Origin: Variovorax sp. HW608
GTDB lineage: Bacteria; Pseudomonadota; Gammaproteobacteria; Burkholderiales; Burkholderiaceae_C
Direction of reading: 5' to 3'
Length of the DNA: 64,000 bases
Assembly: GCF_900090195.1 (NCBI RefSeq)
Contig: NZ_LT607803.1
Coordinates: 3,038,001 to 3,102,000, forward strand
Shown: piece by piece, positions 50,633-58,487 of the stretch
How positions within the stretch are numbered: the stretch's first letter is position 1
How the letters are laid out: every line of letters starts with the position of its first letter
Made by a program: the position numbers and the translations under genes
Notes under the pieces: generated by a model
Databases searched by the model: none
What the model saw: only the letters and a program-made list of their open reading frames with translations
Told to the model about the DNA's origin: nothing

Positions 50633-50810
50633 GAGCCGCTGCGCACGCTGCGGCTGATCCACTACAGCGCATGGCTGGCACGGCGCTGGGAGGACCCGAT
50701 CTTCCCGATCAACTTCCCGTGGTTCGGCACCAGCGACTATTGGAAGGGGCAGATCCAGATGCTGCAGGACCAGTACGAGGCGATGGCCGAAGAGCCTCTG
50801 TACGCCCGAC
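50633..50810 (+). pseudogene. srkA 3' fragment, direct repeat copy B (right edge of putative island)
   Basis: The sequence repeats srkA codons from EPLRTLRLIHYSAWLARRWE to EEPLYA without any upstream part of the gene. Compared with 36211-36388 it has five silent changes, one Cys-to-Tyr change, and the TGA stop altered to CGA. The mostly silent divergence means both copies descend from functional alleles rather than from a very recent duplication. The surrounding bases 50496-50904 otherwise hold only the promoter side of the cyclase gene. Confidence 0.88.
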
Positions 50811-50904
50811 CCGATTCAAGTCGCGCGCGAGCCAGCTCCGATGGGCAATCCCCACCCGCAATGGCGTCAAGAGCTTGCTTCTGCGCAGCAAATCGTTCTT
50901 CGAT

Positions 50905-51885
50905 TCATGGGATCACCTCATCAGCACGAAGCAGCAGCGACTTCGGGACAGTGATTCCGAGTGCCTTCGCAGTCTTGAGATTGATCACCAGCTCGAACTT
51001 GGTTGGCTGTTCCACAGGAAGCTCGCCGGGCTTCGCGCCCTTGAAGATCCTGTCGATGAAGCTTGCATACCGGAAATAGAGGTCGGGATAGTTCACCGCG
51101 TAGGCTACCAATCCCCCGGCTTCGACGAACTCGCGGGCGGGCCAGGCGGCAGGCAGCGTATTGCGGGCCGCCAAGTCGAGGATCATTTGCTGGTGCATCT
51201 GGGTAAGACCGTCTGCCCCGATGACAAGCGCGTCGACATGCTGTCGAACTGCAAACTCGAATGCGCGGCTTAGATCGCCTTGGTTCCGCACGTCAAGAAG
51301 CTCAGCGTGGAGACCTAGCGCGCGGGCCGCCCTCTTCGTCTCGTCCCATTCGGGTGGAGCCGCTGGATTGCCCATGTTGTGAAGCAACGCAACGCGCGAA
51401 AGATTCGGAACCATCTCCTTGATGAGTTCAATCCGTTTCGCTGTCAGCTCGGTGCTGAAGGTCGTCACCCCCGTGATATTCCCCCCCGGGTGGGCGAAGC
51501 TTGTCACGATGGCACGCGGGTCGCCCATCGTCGCCATAAGCAATGGAATTGTTCCGGTCGCGTCTTTGGCCGCCATTGCGGCAGGGGTCCCCCTGGTTAC
51601 GATCAGATCGACCTTGAGACGCACCAGTTCGGATGCGAGGTCCGGGAACCGCTCGGCACGGCCTTCTGCCGATCGATATTCAATGATCAGGTTGCGCCCT
51701 TCGACGTAACCGAGATCCCGCAGTCCCTTACGCAGGGCGTCGAGATTGGCGGCGTTCTGTGCGGCAGGAATCGACTCCAGAAGCCCGATGCGATAGATCT
51801 TCCCCACTTGTTGCGCGCGCGCGGCAAGCGGCATGGCGACCAGAACACCCGCAATACCACCGATGAACGTCCGCCGGTCCATCAC
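50905..51885 (-). CDS. TrpX-like periplasmic binding protein (COG2984 family), second copy
   Basis: A 326-residue substrate-binding protein. The N-terminus MDRRTFIGGIAGVLVAMPLAARAQ is a signal peptide with a twin-arginine-like RR. Family segments are LRKGLRDLGYVEGRNLIIEYR, FAHPGGNITGVTTFSTELTAKR and PVEQPTKFELVINLKTAKALG. No transporter partner is adjacent, as is common for this expanded family in Variovorax and relatives. A paralogue lies at 10573-11559. It is the first gene beyond repeat copy B. Confidence 0.9.
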   Translation of the reverse strand: MMDRRTFIGGIAGVLVAMPLAARAQQVGKIYRIGLLESIPAAQNAANLDALRKGLRDLGYVEGRNLIIEYRSAEGRAERFPDLASELVRLKVDLIVTRGTPAAMAAKDATGTIPLLMATMGDPRAIVTSFAHPGGNITGVTTFSTELTAKRIELIKEMVPNLSRVALLHNMGNPAAPPEWDETKRAARALGLHAELLDVRNQGDLSRAFEFAVRQHVDALVIGADGLTQMHQQMILDLAARNTLPAAWPAREFVEAGGLVAYAVNYPDLYFRYASFIDRIFKGAKPGELPVEQPTKFELVINLKTAKALGITVPKSLLLRADEVIP

Positions 51886-51979
51886 GGAAGAACCTCGTTG
51901 ACGATAGAACGTTGGAACATACCACGCCTGCCGCCGAGGCTACACGCCCGCGGACGGGTGACCAGGTCTGCTCGCGAAC

Positions 51980-52880
51980 TCAACCCCGAGGCAAAGTGGC
52001 CCGAAGAACGTCCCAGAAGACGCTGTACTGCACCCGGAACGCTTGCGGGCTGTAGTCTTGGTAGTACCCCGCAGTCACCACGACAACCAGATCGAGTTCC
52101 GGGACGATGCGAATCGACTGGCCCCCTCGACCCAGTGCCCCAATCCACGGGACCTCGCGCCGACCAACCCGGGATCGGCCGAGCCACCAGAGGTATCCAT
52201 AAAGCTGATCGTCCGTCGCCTCGATCTTCGGTGCCGTCGAAGTTTCGATCCAGTCTTTGGAAACGATCTGGCGTTCGCCCCAGCGTCCGCCCGCCAGGAC
52301 GAGTTGGCCAATCTTGGCCATTTCGCGCGAACGCAAGCGCAATCCGCCTCCTGCGTCGGTGTCCCCTCGGTATCGGTTCCAGCCTCCGCCGGAAATGCCC
52401 AGAGGCTCAAAGAGATTCGCACGCGCGAATTCGTCGAGGGGGTGTCCCGTGGCTTTGCGAACGACGGCCGACACGAGGGCGAGCGCGCCGGTGCTGTAGT
52501 GAAATGCTTGTCCCGCCGGCGAAATCAGCGCACGACTGAGGACGTAACGACACGGATCATGCGCCAAGCGCATGCGCACCTCATCGTTGGCAAAGCCTCC
52601 AGTTGCCGGAGCAGCCTCGATCCACTCGAGCCCCATCGTCATATTGAGAGCATGCAGCAGCAAGAGGCGGTCTTTCTCCGGGGTGCGCAAATCCGACAAC
52701 TCAGAAGTACCGCTCGAACACCAGCTTTCCTTCGTGGACGACCAGAACCGAATGAATGTTGGCCCCCGAAGCCGTGAGCCGATCAGTCATGCGACAAAGC
52801 GCACCGCCGTCAACGACCTTGTCCTCGTCGATTGCGGTGACCGCCCAGCCATCGTTCCGATCACTCGGAAAACCACAGGC
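51980..52880 (-). pseudogene. Beta-lactamase-class-C-like serine hydrolase with internal deletion
   Basis: The N-terminal piece (about 52880-52702: NDGWAVTAIDEDKVVDGGAL ... SVLVVHEGKLVFERYF) and C-terminal piece (52699-51980: SDLRTPEKDRLLLLHALNMT ... GYLWWLGRSRVGRREVPWIG) are two parts of one serine hydrolase in adjacent frames. The region that should lie between them, about 60-70 residues carrying the catalytic SxxK motif, is absent, and the junction at about 52700 also shifts frame and creates a stop. The second motif Tyr region (FHYSTGALALVSAVV) and the C-terminal GALGRGGQSI remain. The gene is dead by loss of the nucleophile. Confidence 0.83.
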
Positions 52881-53036
52881 CTCAGGCGTGTCCGCGTAGG
52901 CTGGCAACCCGCCGAGAGATGCAAGCGCAGTCCGATACTGCCGCAGCTTACCGTCTGGGGCGGAGCGTCCGCAATTGGCCCCAACTGCGCCACCCGATCT
53001 TCGGCCTATACTGCCCGCTCCGCCCACAGGTTTCGC

Positions 53037-54137
53037 ATGTCTTCCCCGATCCGTACGCTCTTCACGGCGGCATTGACCTTCGAATCCGCCTGTCACGTTG
53101 ACGTGCTACCGGCCGGTCACCGCTCGCGCCGCCTGCACGGTCACAGCTATCTCGCAAAGCTGCGCTGTGCACTGCCGCCGGATTGGGCGGCGTTTCCCGG
53201 CGGCGAGGTGGAGCGCCTGCGCGACAGCCTGGCGGCACAGGTGGCGCGCCTCGACTACCGGCTGCTGAACGAGGTGGTGACGCAGCCCACCGACGAGAAC
53301 CTGGCGCGCTGGATCCGCGCGCACGTCGATGCGCCGGGCATCGAGCAGGTGGGCATCCAGAGCACGGCGCACGAAGGCGTTGACCTCGACGCCGCCGGCC
53401 ATGCGCATGTCTGGCGACGCTTCGCGTTCCAGTCCGCGCACCGCCTGCCGCAGGTGCGACCGGGCCATAAGTGCGGCCGCATGCACGGCCACGGCTTTGA
53501 GGTCATCGTGCATGCCGACCAGGATATCGGCAAGAGCGACCTGGCCATCGACTACGACCGACTCGAAGCGTTGTGGGCTCCGCTTTCAGCGCAGCTCGAC
53601 CATGCGTGCCTGAATGACGTGCCCGGCCTCGAGAATCCCACGAGCGAGCTGCTCTCGAGCTGGCTGTGGAAGCGCCTCGAGCCTGCGCTGCCCGCGCTCT
53701 CGTGGGTCACGGTCTACGAGACCGGCTCGTCGGGCGCCCACTACGACGGCACGCGCTACCGCATCTGGAAGGAATTCTCGCTGGACAGCGCGCTGCAGCT
53801 CAGGCGCGCGCCACAGGGCAGCGTCTTGCGGCGCATCCATGGCCACACCTACGTGTTGCGCCTGCACCTGTCGGCGCCGCTGGACACGGTGATGGGATGG
53901 ACCATGGACTTCGGCGACGTGAAGGAGCTCTTCTCGCCGATCTTCGATATGCTGGACCACCGGCCGCTGCACGAGACTGCCGAGCTCGAGGACTGCGACA
54001 CCGCGAGCCTCGCACGCTGGATACTCGGCAAGGCGCGCGAGGTGCTGCCAGCACTGGACCGCGTCGACCTCTACGAGACCCGCGGGTGCGGCGCGATCGT
54101 GTTGGCCGGCGATGAAGGACCGGCGCTGCCGGTGTGA
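53037..54137 (+). CDS. Triple-domain 6-pyruvoyl-tetrahydropterin synthase/QueD-like protein
   Basis: A 366-residue protein made of three PTPS/QueD-type domains (about residues 1-115, 120-240 and 245-360). The middle domain has the complete catalytic and zinc set: SAHRLPQVRPGHKCGRMHGHGF (His, Cys, HGH) and the acidic QLDHACLNDV. Domain 1 keeps the HGH (RRLHGHSYLAKL) but has Ser where the Cys should be. Domain 3 keeps RRIHGHTYVLRL and LDHRPLHET but has lost the first His and the Cys. QueD makes 6-carboxy-tetrahydropterin for 7-deazaguanine synthesis. ATG 53037 follows a TATACT -10-like box at 53007. queE follows 1 base after its stop. Confidence 0.86.
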   Translation: MSSPIRTLFTAALTFESACHVDVLPAGHRSRRLHGHSYLAKLRCALPPDWAAFPGGEVERLRDSLAAQVARLDYRLLNEVVTQPTDENLARWIRAHVDAPGIEQVGIQSTAHEGVDLDAAGHAHVWRRFAFQSAHRLPQVRPGHKCGRMHGHGFEVIVHADQDIGKSDLAIDYDRLEALWAPLSAQLDHACLNDVPGLENPTSELLSSWLWKRLEPALPALSWVTVYETGSSGAHYDGTRYRIWKEFSLDSALQLRRAPQGSVLRRIHGHTYVLRLHLSAPLDTVMGWTMDFGDVKELFSPIFDMLDHRPLHETAELEDCDTASLARWILGKAREVLPALDRVDLYETRGCGAIVLAGDEGPALPV

Positions 54138-54138
54138 G

Positions 54139-54774
54139 ATGAAGTACTCGGTGAAGGAGATCTTCTACACGCTGCAAGGCGAGGGTGGCCAGGCCGGCCG
54201 CGCGGCGGTCTTCTGCCGCTTCGCCGGCTGCAACCTGTGGACCGGCCGCGAGGCCGATCGCGCGGGCGCCGTGTGCACCTTTTGCGATACCGATTTCGTG
54301 GGCACCGATGGCCCGGGCGGCGGCCAGTTCGAGACGCCCGCCAAGTTGGCGCAGGCAGTGGCGAGCCGGTGGCCGACGGGGCAGCGCGGTCGTCCTCTCG
54401 TCGTGTGCACGGGCGGCGAGCCGCTCCTGCAACTCGACGGGCCGTTGATCGAAGCGTTCCAAGCCGCGGGCTTCGAGGTGGCGATCGAAACCAACGGCAC
54501 TCGGCCCGCTCCGTCCGGCATCGACTGGATCTGCGTGAGCCCCAAGGCGAACGCCCCGCTCTTGCTGACACGCGGCAATGAGCTGAAGCTCGTCTATCCG
54601 CAGCCGCTCGCGATGCCCGAGCGCTTCGCCGACCTCGCTTTCGATCACTTCTTCCTGCAGCCGATGGACGGTCCCGACAAGGCCCGCAACACGCAGCTCG
54701 CCGTCGAATACTGCTTGGCACATCCGCAGTGGCGTCTGTCGATCCAGACCCACAAGATCGTCGGCATCCCGTAA
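54139..54774 (+). CDS. queE: 7-Carboxy-7-deazaguanine synthase (QueE)
   Basis: A 211-residue radical SAM enzyme converting 6-carboxy-tetrahydropterin to 7-carboxy-7-deazaguanine (queuosine pathway). The substrate loop is YSVKEIFYTLQGEGGQAGR. The cluster motif is the extended QueE type with Cys in FAGCNLW and CTFCDTDF (C-x14-C-x2-C pattern). The SAM-binding VVCTGGEPLLQLD and ETNGTRPAP follow. ATG 54139 overlaps nothing and lies 1 base after the QueD-like gene's stop, so the two are an operon. queC and queF were not seen in the window. Confidence 0.95.
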   Translation: MKYSVKEIFYTLQGEGGQAGRAAVFCRFAGCNLWTGREADRAGAVCTFCDTDFVGTDGPGGGQFETPAKLAQAVASRWPTGQRGRPLVVCTGGEPLLQLDGPLIEAFQAAGFEVAIETNGTRPAPSGIDWICVSPKANAPLLLTRGNELKLVYPQPLAMPERFADLAFDHFFLQPMDGPDKARNTQLAVEYCLAHPQWRLSIQTHKIVGIP

Positions 54775-54788
54775 CCCGCGTGTTCCCG

Positions 54789-55196
54789 CTATTGTTCCTG
54801 CATTGCGGCGATCAATGGGCAAGACATTGCGCGCTGGCTCGTACAGCAGTCTTTGATCAAAGCGGACAGGACCGCCTCGATGCGATGCAGATCGGCCAGT
54901 TTGGCACGGACATCGGCGAGTTTCTGTTCCCCGAGCTGGCGCGCCTGATCGCAATGCGTGCCGTCGTCCAGCGCGAGCAAACCAGCAACCTCGTCGAGGC
55001 TGAAGCCGAGGCGCTGGGCGGACTTGATGAATCGGACTCGCGCCACATCGTCTCTGCCGTAGCGACGGATGCCGCCGTATGGCTTCTCTGGCTCCGCCAG
55101 CAGCCCCTTGCGCTGATAGAACCGAATGGTCTCCAAGTTGACACCGGCCGCCTCGGCGAAGGCTCCGATTCTCAAAGTGTTGGCCTGCTGTTCCAT
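54789..55196 (-). CDS. merR: Mercury-responsive regulator MerR
   Basis: A 135-residue MerR-family activator/repressor. The winged helix is at the N-terminus ([40 protein letters not shown]), followed by the dimer helix and the metal loop. The three Hg-binding cysteines of MerR are in place: [11 protein letters not shown] (about 79) and [15 protein letters not shown] (about 114 and 123). ATG 55196 is the normal family start. It is divergent from merC, with a canonical mer operator between them. Confidence 0.96.
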   Translation of the reverse strand: MEQQANTLRIGAFAEAAGVNLETIRFYQRKGLLAEPEKPYGGIRRYGRDDVARVRFIKSAQRLGFSLDEVAGLLALDDGTHCDQARQLGEQKLADVRAKLADLHRIEAVLSALIKDCCTSQRAMSCPLIAAMQEQ

Positions 55197-55201
55197 GTCG
55201 C

Positions 55202-55232
55202 TTGACTCCGTACTTGAGTACGGGAGTATTGT
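55202..55232 (+). promoter_or_regulatory. mer operator/promoter with 19-bp spacer
   Basis: -35 TTGACT (55202-55207) and -10 TATTGT (55227-55232) are separated by 19 bases. The spacer holds the dyad CTCCGTAC/GTACGGGAG around TTGA, the textbook MerR binding site that twists the overlong promoter. It drives the plus-strand merC region and represses merR. Confidence 0.93.
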
Positions 55233-55262
55233 GGACCAATGGAAGCGACAAGGAATCGACCG

Positions 55263-55463
55263 ATGGCATGGATCACGCGCGCTGCGGACAAGGCTGGCGC
55301 CCTCGGCACGATTGTCTCCGCCGCCTCGTGTCCGGCTTGCTTTCCGGCGCTTGCGGGCCTCGGCACGGCGATGGGTCTGGAATTCCTCGCCGGGCATGAA
55401 GACCTCTTCATTGACAAGCGCTGCAACTCGGCCGACTGCGAGACCCGGCAGGTGCGACCATGA
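55263..55463 (+). CDS. merC: Internally deleted MerC mercury transporter
   Basis: A 66-residue protein. The N-terminal 48 residues match MerC ([20 protein letters not shown], then [20 protein letters not shown]), including the Cys-x2-Cys pair that takes up Hg(II). The C-terminal [16 protein letters not shown] resembles the Cys-containing tail of full MerC. The roughly 70 residues carrying the remaining transmembrane helices are missing, with the frame kept (junction near 55407). MerC is normally about 140 residues. AAGGAA precedes ATG 55263. It may be inactive or form a minimal two-helix Hg-binding protein. Its stop overlaps the next ATG by 4 bases. Confidence 0.8.
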   Translation: MAWITRAADKAGALGTIVSAASCPACFPALAGLGTAMGLEFLAGHEDLFIDKRCNSADCETRQVRP

Positions 55464-55714
55464 CGCAAGAGCCGAACCTGAGCCATGCCGTGATTCTCGA
55501 CTCGGTGCTCACCTGCCCGCACTGCGGCCACGCGAAACGCGAACAGATGCCCGTCGACGCATGCCAGTTCTTCTATGAATGCGAGAGCTGCAAGAATCTG
55601 CTGCGCCCCAACCCCGGCGATTGCTGCGTTTTCTGTTCATTCGGCTCTGTGAAATGCCCGCCCATGCAGTTGCAGAAATCGTGTTGCGGTCGACTCTCGC
55701 GGGTACCTGGATGA
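55460..55714 (+). CDS. Small Cys-rich [13 protein letters not shown] protein of mer loci
   Basis: An 84-residue cysteine-rich protein: [20 protein letters not shown] (CxxC zinc/metal finger), [20 protein letters not shown] and [11 protein letters not shown]. The GDCC-x2-CS-x4-xCPP motif is typical of small proteins found beside mercury and other metal resistance genes. With 11 cysteines it is probably a cytosolic metal-binding protein or chaperone. It is translationally coupled to merC (ATGA overlap). The exact function is not established. Confidence 0.8.
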   Translation: MTQEPNLSHAVILDSVLTCPHCGHAKREQMPVDACQFFYECESCKNLLRPNPGDCCVFCSFGSVKCPPMQLQKSCCGRLSRVPG

Positions 55715-55723
55715 GATGATTTG

Positions 55724-55867
55724 ATGACAGACCCTATTACCGTCGGATCAGCATTGAGTGCCGGCGGCTTCCTCGTGCTCTCCGTTTGGAAAAGGCGTCG
55801 CCTGCGTTGGATCGCAATCGTTCTTCTGGTCGTGACACTTGGTTGGATATGGATACGGAGCAGATGA
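55724..55867 (+). CDS. Short predicted single-pass membrane peptide
   Basis: A 47-residue frame with one short hydrophobic segment, a basic loop (VWKRRRLRW) and a strong transmembrane segment (IAIVLLVVTLGWIWI). It starts 9 bases after the Cys-rich gene. The Shine-Dalgarno (GAGATG) is weak. It could be a small accessory membrane peptide of the mer region; the coding assignment is tentative. Confidence 0.42.
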   Translation: MTDPITVGSALSAGGFLVLSVWKRRRLRWIAIVLLVVTLGWIWIRSR

Positions 55868-56005
55868 GCATCGTCTGCCCTGCGAGTTCGACTTGTGCAG
55901 AACACGCGGCGCGCTATTCGATCCGGTAGGTCCTGGCAGACAAGCTTGGGGGACGGGGAGCACTGGCTCCGTGGCTCCCGACTCTCAATTGCCGGCCGGG
56001 CAAGC

Positions 56006-56776
56006 TCAGACCTTGTCCGCGCGCAACGAGACGCTCTTGACACCGAACTTCTTCGCCGCGCCCTGCGCGTTGTCGGACAGGAAGCGGTACTGTTCATTCA
56101 CCTGCTCGGCAACGACTCGCAGGCCGGCAGCCGCGATCGCGTCGCGATAGCGCCCGGCCTGCCAGGCGCCGCCTATGCAGGCTGCCCACAGCGTCGTGTT
56201 GCAGGTGATGGTCTCGGGCAGTTGCACGTCGGTCACGATGTCGGCCAGGGCCAGCTTGCCGCCCGGGCGCAGCAGCCGCGCGATCTCGCGGAACACCTGC
56301 GGCTTATCCGCTGCCAGGTTGATCACGCCATTGCTGATCACCACGTCGAAACTGCCGTCCTCGAACGGCGCGGCATCGATGTAGCCCCTGACGTAGGTGA
56401 CGTTGCGCACGTCGTGCCGCCGACGCAACGCCTCGGCCTTGGCGCGCTGCGAGTCGGTCATGTCCAGGCCGATCACCGTGCCCGTGGGGCCCGTGTGCAG
56501 GCTGGCGACGAATGTGTCCATGCCCGAGCCGCTGCCCAGATCGAGCACTCGCGCGCCCTCGATGTCGTCCAGCAAGTTGAAGTAGTAGCCGACGCCGGCG
56601 AAGGAATCGATGGACTCGGCCGGAATGCGGTCCAGGTCCCCGGCCCGGTAGCCCAGGCGCAGCGCCAGCGCACGACCCATCTCAAAGTGGAACTCGCCAT
56701 GCGGGTTCTCGGCGACGTCGCGATACATCGCCTTGACCTTGTCCTCAAGCTCCGCGCGATTGACTTGTGCTGACAT
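56006..56776 (-). CDS. SAM-dependent methyltransferase, ArsM-like
   Basis: A 256-residue class I methyltransferase. Motif I is VLDLGSGSGMDTFVASL (about residue 77), then TVIGLDMTDSQRAKAEALRR and the ArsM-like FDVVISNGVINLAADKPQVF. A Cys pair lies in TITCNTTLWAACIGGAW (about 180-193), as in arsenite methyltransferases, but the first Cys of the ArsM triad (SNCVINL) is Gly here. It may methylate a metalloid or thiol compound. It is the last gene of the ArsR-rhodanese/MBL/MFS operon, 182 bases after the MFS gene. Confidence 0.85.
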   Translation of the reverse strand: MSAQVNRAELEDKVKAMYRDVAENPHGEFHFEMGRALALRLGYRAGDLDRIPAESIDSFAGVGYYFNLLDDIEGARVLDLGSGSGMDTFVASLHTGPTGTVIGLDMTDSQRAKAEALRRRHDVRNVTYVRGYIDAAPFEDGSFDVVISNGVINLAADKPQVFREIARLLRPGGKLALADIVTDVQLPETITCNTTLWAACIGGAWQAGRYRDAIAAAGLRVVAEQVNEQYRFLSDNAQGAAKKFGVKSVSLRADKV

Positions 56777-56958
56777 GATGCTTCTCCAGCCTCAGAGACT
56801 TCGGGTCGGACGAAATCCAGGCGATGCGTTCCCTAACACCGGATTGAGATACAGCGTTTTCAGTATAGATTTCATCGAACCGAATACCAATTGGGCGGCG
56901 CCGGATTGCCCGCGGACTCACGAGGACGGCGACAGCGAGGCCGGTTCATGTGGCGTCT

Positions 56959-58200
56959 TCATGTGTGTTCTTTGACCAGGGTTTCGTTCATGCGCACGGC
57001 CGTGATCGCGCCGGACAGGAAGGTCAATCCGGCCACCAGCCAGATGGCCGCGACCAGTCCGAATGCGTCGGCGGTGACGCCGGCGATCAAGGCTCCGATC
57101 GCGTAGCCGAGATCACGCCAGAGCCGGTAGACACCGACCGCAGAGGCGCGCCAGGAGGGGTGGGCGACGTCGCCGATTGCAGCAAGCAGGGTTGGATACA
57201 CCATGGCGGTGCCAAGGCCCAACAGAACACCTCCGGCGGCAAAGGCGCTGAAGCCGCTGGCCTGCGCCGTCAGGCCGATGCCTGCCGCCTGCACCCACAT
57301 GCCCCAGGCGATCAGCCACTTGCGCCCCAATCGGTCGGACAGCACGCCGGTGAAGACCTGCCCCACGCCCCAGACGGCCGGATAGATCGCCGCCAGGACG
57401 CCGATGCGCTCCAGGCTCAGGCCCGCCGCGGCGAACACCAGCGGGAACAGGCCCCATGCCATGCCGTCATTCAGGTTGTTCACGAGGCCCACCTGGCTGA
57501 TGCTCGACAGGTTCGGATCCGTCAGCGAGGTGCGCTTGAAGATTTCGGCCTGGCTCGGGCCGCCGGCGGCCGCATGCGGCTTTTGCCTCGCTTCGTGCTG
57601 CGCGTGGTGCCGTGTCTCGCGCACTGCCAGCCACGACAGCAGCCCGCCCGCGGCGACATAGCCCACGCCCAGGTAGAACGGCTGCGGCCGCAACCCGTAC
57701 TGCGCCGCGATCCAGCCCGTGGCGAGCGCGCTGGCGGCCACCGCGAGGTAGCCAGAAAACTCGTTGAGCCCCATTGCCAGGCCGCGCTGCTTCGGTCCCA
57801 CGAGGTCGATCTTCATGATGACCGTCGTGGACCACGTGAGGCCCTGGCTGACGCCGAGCAGGACGTTGGCTGCGACGATCCATTCCCAGCTGCCCGCCCA
57901 CATCAGAACGAAGGGCACAGGCACGGCGACGCACCAGCCCGCCACCAGCACCTGCTTGCGGCCGAAGCGATCCGACAATCGGCCGGCGGCGTAGTTGGTC
58001 AACGCCTTGGTCAGACCGAAGACGACGATGAAGGACAGGATCGCCGCGCGCGCTGCAACGTGGAATTCGTGCTCGGCGATCGCCGGCAGGATGCTGCGCT
58101 CCAAGCCCACCATCGCGCCGACGAAAGCGTTCACGAGCACCAGCAGCGAAAACTGGCCCAGGTTCTCGCGCAGGCCGAGCCGCAGCGTGGTCCCATGCAT
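56959..58200 (-). CDS. MFS transporter
   Basis: A 413-residue major facilitator with about 12 helices. The A-motif loop between TM2 and TM3 reads YAAGRLSDRFGRKQVLV (about 70-86) and its echo in the second half GVLSDRLGRKWLI. A hydrophilic central loop (about 185-240) is Gln/His/Lys-rich. It starts 6 bases after the MBL remnant and belongs to the ArsR-rhodanese operon. Such transporters beside arsM-like genes usually export metalloid or organosulfur compounds; the substrate is unproven. Confidence 0.92.
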   Translation of the reverse strand: MHGTTLRLGLRENLGQFSLLVLVNAFVGAMVGLERSILPAIAEHEFHVAARAAILSFIVVFGLTKALTNYAAGRLSDRFGRKQVLVAGWCVAVPVPFVLMWAGSWEWIVAANVLLGVSQGLTWSTTVIMKIDLVGPKQRGLAMGLNEFSGYLAVAASALATGWIAAQYGLRPQPFYLGVGYVAAGGLLSWLAVRETRHHAQHEARQKPHAAAGGPSQAEIFKRTSLTDPNLSSISQVGLVNNLNDGMAWGLFPLVFAAAGLSLERIGVLAAIYPAVWGVGQVFTGVLSDRLGRKWLIAWGMWVQAAGIGLTAQASGFSAFAAGGVLLGLGTAMVYPTLLAAIGDVAHPSWRASAVGVYRLWRDLGYAIGALIAGVTADAFGLVAAIWLVAGLTFLSGAITAVRMNETLVKEHT

Positions 58201-58206
58201 GGATGT

Positions 58207-58461
58207 TCAGCGCGCCTGTCCGAGGTTGTCGCGGACGATCGTCCGCATCTCCGCGGGCCAAGGCGGGATGCTCGCGACCAGGGCGTCCACGAACGCGTCG
58301 CGCGACATGGAGAGCAGCGGGTTGAATCGGCGCTCAAAGCCGATCGTCGATCCCGGTTTGCCGGACAGGCCTGCTCCTGCGATCGCCTTGCCAAGGCCGC
58401 CGCAGCCGAACAAGTACGAAAGCGTCGCGTTGGCCGCGTCGCGTTGGCGAAAGAACATCAC
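58207..58461 (-). pseudogene. MBL-fold hydrolase (persulfide dioxygenase/Blh-like), core deleted
   Basis: An 84-codon frame joins the N-terminal strand of an MBL-fold protein (MFFRQRDAANATLSYLFGCG, then GLGKAIA) directly to the C-terminal end of the same family (GLSGKPGSTIGFERRFNPLL, DAFVDALVASIPPWPAEMRT). The whole metal-binding core, including the HxHxDH motif and more than 150 residues, is missing. The frame is kept and the Shine-Dalgarno (GGAGAG) is intact, so a short product may be made, but it cannot bind the metal ions. MBL hydrolases of this type are the usual partners of ArsR/BigR regulators with rhodanese domains. Confidence 0.78.
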
Positions 58462-58487
58462 CCTCTCCTTTGTGAGCTACCCACGGA

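Noticed and set aside
55124..55397. Longer MerR start at 55397
   Set aside because: It would run through the mer promoter and merC; the standard MerR N-terminus begins at 55196.
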